Below are positions 26,338 through 34,764 of a stretch of 64,000 nucleotides of DNA, piece after piece. A program made the translations under genes and the position numbers. This DNA comes from Posidoniimonas polymericola (GTDB taxonomy: Bacteria > Planctomycetota > Planctomycetia > Pirellulales > Lacipirellulaceae): positions 496,001-560,000 of the forward strand of contig NZ_SJPO01000002.1 of NCBI RefSeq assembly GCF_007859935.1. Direction: 5' to 3'. Below the pieces are notes generated by a model. The model had not been told where the DNA came from and ran no database searches. It worked only from the letters and a program-made list of their open reading frames with translations. Each line of letters begins with the position of its first letter. Position 1 is the first letter of the stretch.

Positions 26338-28248
26338 ATGAAATACCGGCCTGACATCGACGGTCTGCGGGCTGTCGCCGTCCTTCCAGTGATTTTCTTT
26401 CACTTGTCGGCGAGCTACTGCGCAGGGGGGTTCCTCGGTGTCGACGTCTTCTTTGTGATCTCCGGCTATCTGATCTCCTCGCTGGTGCTGGAGCAACAGC
26501 TTAGCGGCTCATTTACCTTCAAAGAGTTTTACTCTCGTCGGATACGACGAATCCTACCCGCCCTGCTGGCGGTTGTGATACTCAATCTGGCCGTGGCGGC
26601 TACAGTCGCCTATAGACCCGATCGCCGATCGCTCGGGCTCCAGTCAGCGGCCGCGGTCGCATCCGTCGCCAACGTCTACTACTGGCGTAACGCCGGCAAT
26701 TACTGGGGGCAAGCCGCAGAAGAGTCGCCGCTCTTGCATACGTGGTCACTATCGGTAGAAGAGCAGTTCTACTTAGTTCACCCGATGCTTCTCCTGCTTC
26801 TCGTTAGACTTTGCCAACGCCGGTCTACCATCCTCGCATTCCTGGCGATCTCGATGGCGGCTAGCTTAGGACTGTTTGTGTGGGGGCAAAGAACGCATCC
26901 CTGGGCCACCTTCTACCTACTGCCACCGAGATCGTGGGAGTTGCTTGCCGGAGCTTGCCTCGCCGTCTTTGAATCATTGCGAACTCGCGGCCCGGCGTTC
27001 CGGTTCGCCCCTCAATTCGCTGGCACTGCTGGGCTTGTGCTGCTTGCGATGTCAATGGCGCTGAGTGAGCGGATCGGCGCGGGTACAATTGCGGCGGTAA
27101 CCGGCTCCTGCGCCCTGATCGGCGCAGGAACCTCGGCCCTGACGTCGAAACTGCTCGCCCACCCGATTCTGGTTCACATCGGCCGCATCTCGTACTCCCT
27201 CTACTTGTGGCACTGGCCGATCATCGTCTACCGAAACTATTTTAGAGTCGAGCTTAGCGATGTAGCAGTCATCGCCCTCACGTATATCGTCGGACTCGGC
27301 TCCTACCACTTAGTCGAGCAGCCAGTACGAAGAAGATCAGGCGCTGCCCTCCCGGTTCTCGCCATCGCGACTCTGGCATTCTGTCTTTGCATTGGCGTAT
27401 CCAAGCTGCCTGAGCTGTATGACACAGAGGAATTCGCGCCCCCTGTGTGGTATGGCGATTTCTATGACCTTCGACCGCATTCGCCGGACTCATCCCAAAG
27501 CCCAACGATGCTGGGTGTGACGGTTCCGGAGAAAGAGCACTCGCCCACCGCATACCGCTCGACAGGCATCGTCTCGCGTTCCGATCTGGGCAACCGACCT
27601 AGCGTGGTAGTTATTGGTGACTCACACGGGACGATGTGGTCACATACGATCAACGAAGTAACGGACTCGCTAGGCCTAGCTGCAGCTTTCTGGTCGATGA
27701 ATGGAGTGAAGCCCTATCTCGGACCGCCAGACGCACTAGCAAAGCACCTAGACGCCGACGAAAAGGCTGCGTATGACCGGGCACGCGAAGAGATGCTCGC
27801 TTCCGCAAAGCCCCGACTAGCAATCATTGCGTGCCGATGGTCAAAAGTCGACGAGACGCAGGTCATGCCGCTGATCGAGCTTGTTACAGAGAACTGCGAC
27901 AGAGCGCTTCTTTTAGAGCAGCCGCCGGAATTAGACATTGCAGAAGACAGGTCCGTTTTGCAGTCGCTTGCTTACTTGAATGTCACGCCGCAGGAAGGCT
28001 CGCGTTTCTTCCTGCCTGCCACGAACATTGACAAGCTGGAGGAAGGAAGGCGATTGATGGACGTGCTCAGCTTGCGTTTTCCATCGGTGCATGTAGTTTC
28101 TCTGACCGACCTATACTTGCAGGATTTGAAGGCGATAGTGCTCGACGGCCGCGAGGTCGTCTACCTAGATGATGATCACTTGACAGAGTACGGCGCCCAG
28201 CTTTCCAAGGACCGCTTGCGACGCGCAATCGTACGTTCGCTAGAGTAG
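26338..28248 (+). CDS. OafA/YrhL-type O-acyltransferase with SGNH domain
   Basis: The 636-aa protein has two parts. Residues 1-370 form the acyltransferase-3 membrane domain: PDIDGLRAVAVLPVIFFH, FLGVDVFFVISGYLIS, RRIRRILPALL and WSLSVEEQFY, with about ten helices. Residues 420-636 form an extracytoplasmic SGNH hydrolase-like domain with VVVIGDSHGTMW (GDSH nucleophile block) and a C-terminal YLDDDHLTEYGAQ (D-x-H block). This is the architecture of OafA/OatA enzymes that acetylate O-antigen or peptidoglycan on the periplasmic side. Given its place among polysaccharide genes, glycan O-acetylation is most likely; a peptidoglycan role is possible. Confidence 0.92.
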   Translation: MKYRPDIDGLRAVAVLPVIFFHLSASYCAGGFLGVDVFFVISGYLISSLVLEQQLSGSFTFKEFYSRRIRRILPALLAVVILNLAVAATVAYRPDRRSLGLQSAAAVASVANVYYWRNAGNYWGQAAEESPLLHTWSLSVEEQFYLVHPMLLLLLVRLCQRRSTILAFLAISMAASLGLFVWGQRTHPWATFYLLPPRSWELLAGACLAVFESLRTRGPAFRFAPQFAGTAGLVLLAMSMALSERIGAGTIAAVTGSCALIGAGTSALTSKLLAHPILVHIGRISYSLYLWHWPIIVYRNYFRVELSDVAVIALTYIVGLGSYHLVEQPVRRRSGAALPVLAIATLAFCLCIGVSKLPELYDTEEFAPPVWYGDFYDLRPHSPDSSQSPTMLGVTVPEKEHSPTAYRSTGIVSRSDLGNRPSVVVIGDSHGTMWSHTINEVTDSLGLAAAFWSMNGVKPYLGPPDALAKHLDADEKAAYDRAREEMLASAKPRLAIIACRWSKVDETQVMPLIELVTENCDRALLLEQPPELDIAEDRSVLQSLAYLNVTPQEGSRFFLPATNIDKLEEGRRLMDVLSLRFPSVHVVSLTDLYLQDLKAIVLDGREVVYLDDDHLTEYGAQLSKDRLRRAIVRSLE

Positions 28249-28387
28249 TGCGGACAGAGGATTTGCAGGCGGTCGGTAAAAGCGACGGCAGTCAAGGCCA
28301 GATCCGCATGTGCTATACGCAAGGCTCCCGCGTTCACACTCCGACGTACGGCCCATTGGCATTGCCAGTCAGTCGGCCCAGGCTCAA

Positions 28388-29440
28388 ATGAATCCACAGC
28401 TGAGCGTCCTCCACACGGTAAAGAGCCTGGCTGCGTCCTACGGAGGTCCTGCACGAACGGTTCCTTCACTTGCAACATCGACTCAGTCGCTTGACGAAGA
28501 CATCACGACTGCAGTTTTTGCGGACTGGCGCCAGTTCAGTGAAGCGGTCAAAAGCCCGTCTGCCGCGCCGACACTGCTCCACGACCACGGGCAGTGGGCC
28601 CGCATCAATCACCTCTCAGCGTTAATGAGTCGCCAACTTAGCCTACCAAGAATCGTGGCTCCTCGCGGCATGCTGAGCCCATGGGCCCGCAACCATCATC
28701 GGATCCGAAAGGCTATTGCGTGGCAAGCATATGCAGCAAGAGATCTGGCTGCAGCGGACGTACTTCACGCGACGAGCGAACTTGAACTACGCGAACTGAG
28801 GCAATTGGGTCTGGTTCAGCCGATCGCGATGATTCCCAACGGCGTTGACCTACCGCCGGAAGAAGAATCGAGCGTCCAGGCGTCGGACCGCCGCTACGCG
28901 CTGTTTCTGTCGAGGATCCACGTAAAGAAAGGTGTACGCGAGCTGCTAGAAGCTTGGGTGGCGGTTGCGCCCGACGACTGGGAACTTGTCATCGCAGGCC
29001 AGGACGAACAAGGGATCATGCGTCGGCTCAACCTTCCGCCTCGAGTTCGATATGTCGGTCCGATTGACGGCTCGGAAAAGTGGTCACTGTACCGGAACGC
29101 CAGCTTGTTTGTTCTCCCAACCTACAGCGAGAACTTTGGCGTCGTCGTTGCCGAGGCGTTGATGGCAGGCCTACCGGTCATTACAACGCACGGCGCACCG
29201 TGGGAGTGCTTAGAGAGCGAACGCTGCGGCTGGTGGATTCCAATGGAACCGGGGCCGCTTCGTGAGACTCTCCGCGACGCTTTAGCCACCCACCCGGACG
29301 AGCTGCAAGCGATGGGAAGACGAGGCCAGACCGTCGTTGCGCAACGGTTTTCTTGGCCGGAGATTGCTAGGCAGATGGTTGATGTGTACAAGTGGATGGT
29401 CCGCGGTGGCTCCCCGCCCGAATGCGTGGTGAAGGACTGA
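28388..29440 (+). CDS. Glycosyltransferase family 4
   Basis: Starting at ATG 28388 the protein has 350 aa. It has TVKSLAASYGGPARTVPSLA (the GGP acceptor-domain loop), LHDHGQW, RIVAPRGMLSPWA, IPNGVDLPP, ALFLSRIHVKKGVRELLEAW, VLPTYSENFGVVVAEALMAG and GAPWECLE. GMLSPWA, N-G-V-D and the HxKKG phosphate-binding loop match the WcaL/WbaZ-like family-4 mannosyl/glucosyltransferases. The ENFGxVVxEAL segment holds the donor-binding glutamates. Its G+C is intermediate between the low segment and the chromosome. The upstream open frame (from 28310) is not supported by similarity. Confidence 0.9.
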   Translation: MNPQLSVLHTVKSLAASYGGPARTVPSLATSTQSLDEDITTAVFADWRQFSEAVKSPSAAPTLLHDHGQWARINHLSALMSRQLSLPRIVAPRGMLSPWARNHHRIRKAIAWQAYAARDLAAADVLHATSELELRELRQLGLVQPIAMIPNGVDLPPEEESSVQASDRRYALFLSRIHVKKGVRELLEAWVAVAPDDWELVIAGQDEQGIMRRLNLPPRVRYVGPIDGSEKWSLYRNASLFVLPTYSENFGVVVAEALMAGLPVITTHGAPWECLESERCGWWIPMEPGPLRETLRDALATHPDELQAMGRRGQTVVAQRFSWPEIARQMVDVYKWMVRGGSPPECVVKD

Positions 29441-29612
29441 TCGATGCAATTGCGAACGGCGCCTCTTGCCAGTTTCTTTTTCGCACTAGCTGATGCCTCC
29501 CGCGTTGATTGCAGTTTCAGATAGCGGTCTGATCGCCGTACCCTTCGCTTTGGTCAGTCGTGGTATCGCAAAGGCAGGCAAGATTCCAACATGCTCTTGG
29601 TCTCGGAGAAGT

Positions 29613-30167
29613 ATGACGATGTCCCAGCCGCCAGCGAATAATCGGCCCCTCATTCAGCTTACCGGCTACCGAGCCAACTTCGACCGCGGCGCGTCGGCCC
29701 TGGTCGAGGCCGCGTGGGTGCTCTGCAAGTTCTGCTTCTTCTTCCCGCGGCTCCCTTTCCCCTCGGCCTGGCGGGTCTGGCTGCTGCGGCGGTTCGGCGC
29801 CGCCATCGGCCGCGGCGTGGTGATCCGCGCGGCCGTAAATGTGACCCACCCTTGGCGGCTCGCCATCGGGGATCACGTCTGGATTGGTGAGGAGGTTTGG
29901 ATCCACAACCTGGCGCCGGTCACGATCGGCTCGAACGTTTGCTTGTCTCAGCGGGCGTTCCTGTGCGCGGCGTCGCACGACTTCCGCCGCGAGTCGTTCG
30001 ACCTGGTGCTCAAGCCGATCGTGGTCGAGTCGCACGCCTGGGTGGCGGCCGGCAGCCTTGTGCTGCCCGGCGTCACGGTAGGGGAAGGCGCCCTGGTTTG
30101 CGGGGGCAGCGTCGTTTGCCAAGACGTGCCGCCGCGGGCTTCCGTACGGGGAAATCCCGCCGAGTAG
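29613..30167 (+). CDS. WcaF-like colanic-acid-type acetyltransferase
   Basis: A GGAG just before ATG 29613, or before ATG 29619, suggests a start here, giving 184 or 182 aa. The protein reads NFDRGASALVEAAW, KFCFFFPRLPFPSAWRVWLLRRFGA, and then hexapeptide repeats: IGRGVVIRAAVNVTHPWRLA, IGDHVWIGEEVWIHNLAPVT and LSQRAFLCAASHDF. The LSQxAxLCxxSHD block is characteristic of WcaF-type sugar O-acetyltransferases. The high G+C shows that the chromosomal-type sequence resumes here. It probably acetylates a sugar of the repeat unit or a late lipid-linked intermediate. Confidence 0.88.
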   Translation: MTMSQPPANNRPLIQLTGYRANFDRGASALVEAAWVLCKFCFFFPRLPFPSAWRVWLLRRFGAAIGRGVVIRAAVNVTHPWRLAIGDHVWIGEEVWIHNLAPVTIGSNVCLSQRAFLCAASHDFRRESFDLVLKPIVVESHAWVAAGSLVLPGVTVGEGALVCGGSVVCQDVPPRASVRGNPAE

Positions 30168-30232
30168 CCCGCAGTGTGCCGGCAGGCAGGCGCGAGCAGA
30201 GGCCGCAGCGGGTCGGTTTCCGGGATTTCAGC

Positions 30233-30260
30233 TTGACGCCCCGGACGGGTAGGTTTTAAT
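30233..30260 (+). promoter_or_regulatory. Sigma-70-type promoter candidate
   Basis: TTGACG (30233-30238, 5 of 6 to TTGACA), a 16-base spacer and TTTAAT (30255-30260, 5 of 6 to TATAAT) lie 166 bases upstream of the GTG start of the phosphoglycosyl transferase gene. A separate promoter here would make the initiating transferase independent of the long upstream transcript. Confidence 0.55.
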
Positions 30261-30425
30261 AGGGGCTGCGGACGTCCGCGTGACGCCGCAACGCGAAGAG
30301 CCAGACACCTTGCTTTTGCCCCGATCCCTCCCCACTGCGTTGAGTTGACGGCCGGCGGCTGCCCTGCAGCCCGACCGCCGCGGTTCGACCACTCAGGCGC
30401 CCCCCCTGCGTCTGGAGCCCGCCCT

Positions 30426-31931
30426 GTGACCCCGCTCACCACGACCCTCCTGTTCGGCGCGTCCGTCCTGCTGGCGATGGTGCTGACCAAGATTATCGCC
30501 ACGGCGTTCGGCCGGCTGTCGCTGATCGACCGGCCCGACGGCGACCGCAAGCTGCAGACCGAATCGGTCCCCCTCGGCGGCGGCCTGGCGGTCGCCTGCA
30601 CGGTGGTGACCACGATTTCGCTGGCGGCCCTCCTGGGCGGCCTGGCGAGCGACCCCTCCTGGGGCGGCTTCTTCTCCGGCCTGCTGCCCGCCGCGGCCGT
30701 GCTGCTGGTGGTCGGCGTGGTCGACGACTTTGTCGGCCTGACCGGCATCTACAAGCTGATCGGGCAGTTCCTGGCCGCCACCCTGCTGGCCGTCGGCGGC
30801 GCCCACTTTGAAATGATTAGCCTGGCTGGGATGCAGATCCACCTCGGCGACCTGGCCATCCCGTTCGCGATCTTCTTCTGCCTGGGCGCCATCAACGCGT
30901 TCAACCTGATCGACGGCTCCGACGCCTTTGCGTCCAGCATCGGCGCGGTGGTCTGCCTGACAATGGGCCTGATCTCCCTCGGCCAGGGCCACGTGGCCGG
31001 CGCGGCGCTCAGCTTCGCGGTGGCGGGCGGTTTGATCGGCTTCCTGCGATACAACTTCCCCCCGGCCAAAATCTACCTCGGCGACACCGGCAGCATGCTC
31101 ATCGGCCTGGTGGTCTCGTACGTGTCGATCAGCTGCTCGGTCAAGGAACAAGCCGCGGTGGCCATCGCGGTGCCGGTCGCGTTGTGTGCGATCCCGATCT
31201 TCGACGCCGCCGCCGCCCTGCTCCGCCGCGTGCTGACCGGCCAGAGCGTGTTCGCCGCCGACCGCGGGCACTTCCACCACTCGCTGCTGCTCCGGGGCCT
31301 CTCGGCCGGCCAGGCCGCCGCCGTGGCCGCCCTGTTGACTACCGTCACCTGCACCGGCGCCCTCTTGAGCTACTACACCAACAACGAGGCCTTCGCCATC
31401 CTCAGCGTGCTGGCGGTCTTCGTCGCGCTGGCGTCGCTGCGGGTGTTTGGCCACACCGAGGTCAGCCTCGTCCTGCACCAGCTCGCCAAGCGGGTCCGGT
31501 CGCTCCGCAAGGCCCCCGCAACGCCCACCGCTGACGACAAGACCCACCACTCGATCCAGCTCCAGGGCAGCCGCGCCTGGCGGGACCTCTGGCAGGGCAT
31601 GTGCGAGCAGGCCCCCAACCACGACGTCCGCTGCCTGCGGCTGACGATCAACATCCCGCGGCTCCACGAACACTTCTACGCCGCCTGGGAAGACAGCCAA
31701 GCCGTCCGCACCGACAACGAGTGGGCCATCGTCGTCCCGCTTACCTACCGCGGCGCCGCCGTCGGCAAGCTCTCTCTCAAGGGCTCACCAACGGCAGGTG
31801 GCCTAGACTCGATGCGGGACGTGCTCGACTTCCTCGAGCCGGTCGAGCAGCAGCTCGCCAGCCTGATCGAAACCGACCCGGTCGCCCCGCAGCCGGTTTC
31901 CGCAAATCCTGAACTGGTCACTGCGACGTAG
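30426..31931 (+). CDS. Polyprenyl-phosphate glycosyl-1-phosphate transferase (WecA/MraY family), extended
   Basis: GTG 30426 begins a 501-aa protein. Residues 1-350 are a MraY/WecA membrane domain with about ten helices. Visible motifs are VVDDFVGLTGIYKLIGQ (catalytic Asp pair), NAFNLIDGSDAFAS, IYLGDTGSMLIGL and DRGHFHHSLLLRG (the H-x-H-H loop of WecA/TagO enzymes). This enzyme should transfer a sugar-1-phosphate to undecaprenyl phosphate and so start the repeat unit. The last 150 residues form an extra soluble domain (SRAWRDLWQGMCEQ, WAIVVPLTYRGAAVGKLSL) that ordinary WecA lacks; its function is unknown and it might regulate the enzyme. It is followed by a transferase gene 35 bases downstream. 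Confidence 0.9.
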   Translation: MTPLTTTLLFGASVLLAMVLTKIIATAFGRLSLIDRPDGDRKLQTESVPLGGGLAVACTVVTTISLAALLGGLASDPSWGGFFSGLLPAAAVLLVVGVVDDFVGLTGIYKLIGQFLAATLLAVGGAHFEMISLAGMQIHLGDLAIPFAIFFCLGAINAFNLIDGSDAFASSIGAVVCLTMGLISLGQGHVAGAALSFAVAGGLIGFLRYNFPPAKIYLGDTGSMLIGLVVSYVSISCSVKEQAAVAIAVPVALCAIPIFDAAAALLRRVLTGQSVFAADRGHFHHSLLLRGLSAGQAAAVAALLTTVTCTGALLSYYTNNEAFAILSVLAVFVALASLRVFGHTEVSLVLHQLAKRVRSLRKAPATPTADDKTHHSIQLQGSRAWRDLWQGMCEQAPNHDVRCLRLTINIPRLHEHFYAAWEDSQAVRTDNEWAIVVPLTYRGAAVGKLSLKGSPTAGGLDSMRDVLDFLEPVEQQLASLIETDPVAPQPVSANPELVTAT

Positions 31932-31966
31932 CGGCATGCGGACCTCGATGGACGGGCGGTAGTCGA

Positions 31967-33187
31967 TTGTCAGCAAAGCGACTGGTCCTGCTTTACCACT
32001 TTTTCGCCCCCGACGACGTCGTCAGCTCCGTGCTCTACAGCGAGCTCGGCGCCGAGCTCGCCAAGCGCGGCTGGCAGGTCGAGGCCTGGCCCTCCAACCG
32101 CCTGCACTCAGGCGGCAACGCCTCGCTCCCGCACTCGGAAGCCCTCGACGGCGTCCGGGTCACTCGCGTCTGGCGCCCGGCCTGGGTCCAGTCGTCGGGC
32201 CTCGGCCGCATGCTCAACGCGGTGTGGATGGTCGGCAGCTGGGGCCTGCGAGCCGCGTTCACCCGCCGCCACCAACACGAGGTCATGCTAGTCGGCACCG
32301 ACCCGGTGATGGGAGTCAGCGCCGCCGTCCCGTGGAAGCTGTTCCGCCGCCACTCCCGGGTGGCCCACTGGTGCTTCGACCTCTACCCCGAGGCGGCCGT
32401 CGCCGATGAGAAGATGAAAGCCGGCAGCCTGACGGAGCGGCTCTTCTCCTGGGTCTCCCGGCTCGGCTACCGCCGCTGCGACTTGATTGCCGACCTTGGC
32501 CCCTGCATGCGAGACCGCCTAGCGCCCAACGCAGGCACCGCTGCGGCAGAAACAATCACTCCCTGGGCGCTGGTCGAACCGCCCGAGCCGCCTGAGCCCG
32601 ACTCGGGCGTACGCTCCGACCTGTTTGGCGATGCCAAGCTGGCGTTGCTCTACTCGGGCAGCTTCGGACGTGCCCACAGCTACGCGGAGTTCTTGGACCT
32701 GGCCCGTGAGCTGCGGGGCGATGGCGTGCGGTTCTGCTTCGCGGGGCGGGGCCACCGCGCGGACGAGCTCAAGGCCGCCGTTGGTCCCGACGACGAGAAC
32801 GTCTCCTTCACTGGCTTCGCCCCCGAAGCCGAGCTCGAGAAGCGGCTCACCTCGTGCGACTTGCATCTGGTCAGCCTCACGCCCGAGTGGACCGGGACCG
32901 TCGTGCCCTCGAAATTCTTCGGGGCGTTGGCAGCAGGAAGGGGAGTCTTGTTCGCCGGCTCGGAGCAGTCTGCCATCGCGCAGTGGATCCGCCAGCACAA
33001 CGTCGGCTGGGTGGTGACGCCGGACACGGTCGGTGAGGTCGCCGACGAGCTGCGTCGACTCGCGCAGGACCCCGAGCGGCTCGTGGCTCTCCGCCAGCAC
33101 TGCCACGCCGTCTACCACGCGCACTTCAGCCGCCAGAAGATGATCGACAAGTGGGACGCCGAGCTCACCAGGCTCCTCGAGCCGTGA
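31967..33187 (+). CDS. Glycosyltransferase family 4 (WcaI/WbuB-like)
   Basis: The 406-aa product (TTG start) begins LVLLYHFFAPDDVVSSVLYS with the F-x-P loop of WcaI/WbuB-like enzymes. The middle has VGTDPVMGVSA and HWCFDLYPEAAVAD (W-x-x-D-x-x-P, typical of fucosyl- or FucNAc-transferases). The donor domain has LLYSGSFGRAHSYAEFLDLA, VSFTGFAPEAELEKRL, and EWTGTVVPSKFFGALAAGRG with the SKxF-x-x-L/M block. It lies behind the phosphoglycosyl transferase and may add the second sugar to the undecaprenyl-linked primer. High G+C like the gene before it. It is the last gene of the locus; its end faces the integrase gene 34 bases away. Confidence 0.9.
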   Translation: MSAKRLVLLYHFFAPDDVVSSVLYSELGAELAKRGWQVEAWPSNRLHSGGNASLPHSEALDGVRVTRVWRPAWVQSSGLGRMLNAVWMVGSWGLRAAFTRRHQHEVMLVGTDPVMGVSAAVPWKLFRRHSRVAHWCFDLYPEAAVADEKMKAGSLTERLFSWVSRLGYRRCDLIADLGPCMRDRLAPNAGTAAAETITPWALVEPPEPPEPDSGVRSDLFGDAKLALLYSGSFGRAHSYAEFLDLARELRGDGVRFCFAGRGHRADELKAAVGPDDENVSFTGFAPEAELEKRLTSCDLHLVSLTPEWTGTVVPSKFFGALAAGRGVLFAGSEQSAIAQWIRQHNVGWVVTPDTVGEVADELRRLAQDPERLVALRQHCHAVYHAHFSRQKMIDKWDAELTRLLEP

Positions 33188-33221
33188 GCCTCGGTAGCCA
33201 ACCGTCTCGGATGGCCGGCAA

Positions 33222-34442
33222 TCACTCCCCCCGCGCCTTCTTCATCTGCTTCAGCAGGTGCTCCGGGTTGTGCGACAGGTGCTGGTAGACCCGCGCCAGC
33301 ATCGACGGGTCGCGGTGGCCCATCAGCACCGCCGCGGTGAGCGGGTCGACGCCGCTCTGCAGGGCGTTGGTGGCCCAGGAGTGGCGCAGCGAGTAGAGCG
33401 ACCGTCGCTCGGCGAGCTCCGACGCCCGCTTGTCGACCAGCCGTTGCCTGGCGACCCGCGTCCAGTACGTGTCAGTCTTGGGCGTGTTGAGCCGCGGGCG
33501 CCGCTTGGGGCGTTTGCCGGCGTTCGTCAGCCGCTCGTCCTCCTTGCGCCGCTTGTCGTCGGCCAGCTGCACGGCCAGCTCGACCACCTCGTGATCGGGA
33601 ACGGTGATGCCTCGGGCCTTCATGCGGGCCCGCCCCATCCGCAGCTGCACCCGCCGGGCGTGGCAGGCGGTGGAGTAGGGGTCCCACGGCAGGCCCTGCG
33701 AGTTGCAGAACAGCTTGCCGCCCGGGTACCTAGCGAGGTATCGCTCGGTGATTGCCTGCGCCTTCTCCGTCAGGTAGACCACCCGTGGCGCCCGCTTGCC
33801 CTTGGCTTCTGAGGCGGGGATCACCCACCGCGAGTGCTTGAGGTCGACGTGGCGGGGCTCCAATCGGAGGATCTCCTGGGGGCGGCAGCCAACCTCGTAC
33901 ACGACGGTCAATAGGTCGGCAAACTCGGGGCACTTCACGTGCGAGAGCAGTTCGGCGAACTCCTCGGGCGACACGTACACGTCGCGGGGCGGGCCGTTGG
34001 GGACCTCGAGCGCCACGACCGGGTCGCGGTCGATGTAGCCCTGGCGGTGGGCCCACCGCAGGCAGCGCTTGACCGCCCGCATGCGGTTGCGGCGGGTGTT
34101 GGTGGCGCCGCCGTGCTCGGCGGCCCAGGTCTCGACGTGGAACGGACGCAGCTGCTCCGGCTTCACGTCGGGGTAGCGGCGGACGAACGACTGCAGCGCC
34201 TTGAGGTACCACAGGTAGGTCGCCTCGGAGCGGTTCCGCTGCGTCCACTCGAGGAACGCGTCGGCCAGCTCGGCAAACGTATCGGGCAGCTGGCAGCGAT
34301 CGCCCGCGAACTGCGCGAGCAGCTTGGCGAAACGCGACAGGGCGAGGGCCTGGTCGGGGCCCAGGTTGTGCTGGACGCCGTCGAGCGTGACGAACCACGC
34401 GCGGCGCTCCTTGCGGTACCACGGCTTGGGGGGACGCGCCAT
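33222..34442 (-). CDS. Tyrosine recombinase / integrase
   Basis: ATG 34442, preceded by GGAGGAG eight bases upstream on the minus strand, gives 406 aa; the frame remains open further upstream but without a comparable ribosome site. An N-terminal SAM-like core-binding domain (residues about 55-135) precedes the catalytic domain. Catalytic residues visible are Arg187 (GCRPQEILRL), Lys214/216 in the beta-hairpin, Arg353 in SLYSLRHSWAT, His376 (GHRDPS) and Tyr386 (ARVYQHLS). The His of the usual HxxR is Tyr350 here, a substitution seen in other integrases. About 80 extra residues lie between the hairpin and the Y-x-x-R box. The gene reads away from the nearby tRNA gene, with which such enzymes often recombine. 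Confidence 0.92.
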   Translation of the reverse strand: MARPPKPWYRKERRAWFVTLDGVQHNLGPDQALALSRFAKLLAQFAGDRCQLPDTFAELADAFLEWTQRNRSEATYLWYLKALQSFVRRYPDVKPEQLRPFHVETWAAEHGGATNTRRNRMRAVKRCLRWAHRQGYIDRDPVVALEVPNGPPRDVYVSPEEFAELLSHVKCPEFADLLTVVYEVGCRPQEILRLEPRHVDLKHSRWVIPASEAKGKRAPRVVYLTEKAQAITERYLARYPGGKLFCNSQGLPWDPYSTACHARRVQLRMGRARMKARGITVPDHEVVELAVQLADDKRRKEDERLTNAGKRPKRRPRLNTPKTDTYWTRVARQRLVDKRASELAERRSLYSLRHSWATNALQSGVDPLTAAVLMGHRDPSMLARVYQHLSHNPEHLLKQMKKARGE

Positions 34443-34528
34443 CTTGTTCTCCTCCGGCTGGGGTTGCTCATCCACACGAGCGAGCCGGAGGGACGGGCCG
34501 CGGGGCCGCGTCACCTCGAAGATACCCG

Positions 34529-34539
34529 CCCCCGACCAA
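34529..34539. repeat. 11-bp repeat shared with the tRNA gene
   Basis: CCCCCGACCAA at 34529-34539 recurs at 34644-34654 inside the tRNA gene (T-arm/variable loop). The copy at 34529 lies between the integrase and the tRNA gene, where a former attachment site could be. Eleven bases is short and the region is C-rich, so chance is possible. Confidence 0.3.
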
Positions 34540-34561
34540 AGAGTGAAACACTTTTGGTCGG
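34532..34561. other. Imperfect inverted repeat upstream of the integrase gene
   Basis: CCGACCAAA(G)AGTG and its complement CACTTTTGGTCGG face each other across an AAA loop, a 13-bp stem with one bulged G. It lies about 90 bases before the integrase start and 62 bases beyond the 3' end of the tRNA. There is no T-tract on either side, so a recombinase-binding site, an operator or a tRNA processing/termination structure are all possible. Confidence 0.4.
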
Positions 34562-34623
34562 AGGAGGGGCGAGTTCCGTGCCAGTTCCCTGCCATTTGGG
34601 GAGTCGGCGTCGACGTAAGTCAT

Positions 34624-34697
<74 letters not shown>

Positions 34698-34764
34698 GAA
34701 ATCGCAGCTTCGCTAGTTTACGCTCTGCGGGGCGGCGAGCCAACCGGCGCGCTGGCGGCGGTAG

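Larger units (their letters stand above)
11604..29612 (+). other. Lower-G+C variable segment of the polysaccharide locus
   Basis: Between gmd and the WcaF-like gene the DNA is visibly less G+C-rich than its flanks. As hand-counted samples, bases 24841-24900 contain 27 G/C of 60, whereas 31201-31260 contain 48 of 60. All genes in the segment point the same way and many overlap by four bases. They encode transferases, a flippase, a polymerase and modifying enzymes, the usual content of a strain-variable O-antigen or capsule region inserted between conserved sugar-nucleotide and initiation genes. No transposase or repeat was seen at its borders. Probable acquisition by horizontal transfer is inferred. 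Confidence 0.7.

Noticed and set aside
30393-31700. A 435-residue minus-strand open frame opposite the phosphoglycosyl transferase
   Set aside because: Antisense shadow with repetitive Q/H/G/E composition; the plus strand has all MraY/WecA motifs.
31950-31966. GGCGGTAG, resembling the RfaH ops element, before the last glycosyltransferase gene
   Set aside because: It lies at the end of the locus, the bases after it do not match ops, and the same 8-mer appears elsewhere in this G+C-rich window, for example near 34757, without context.
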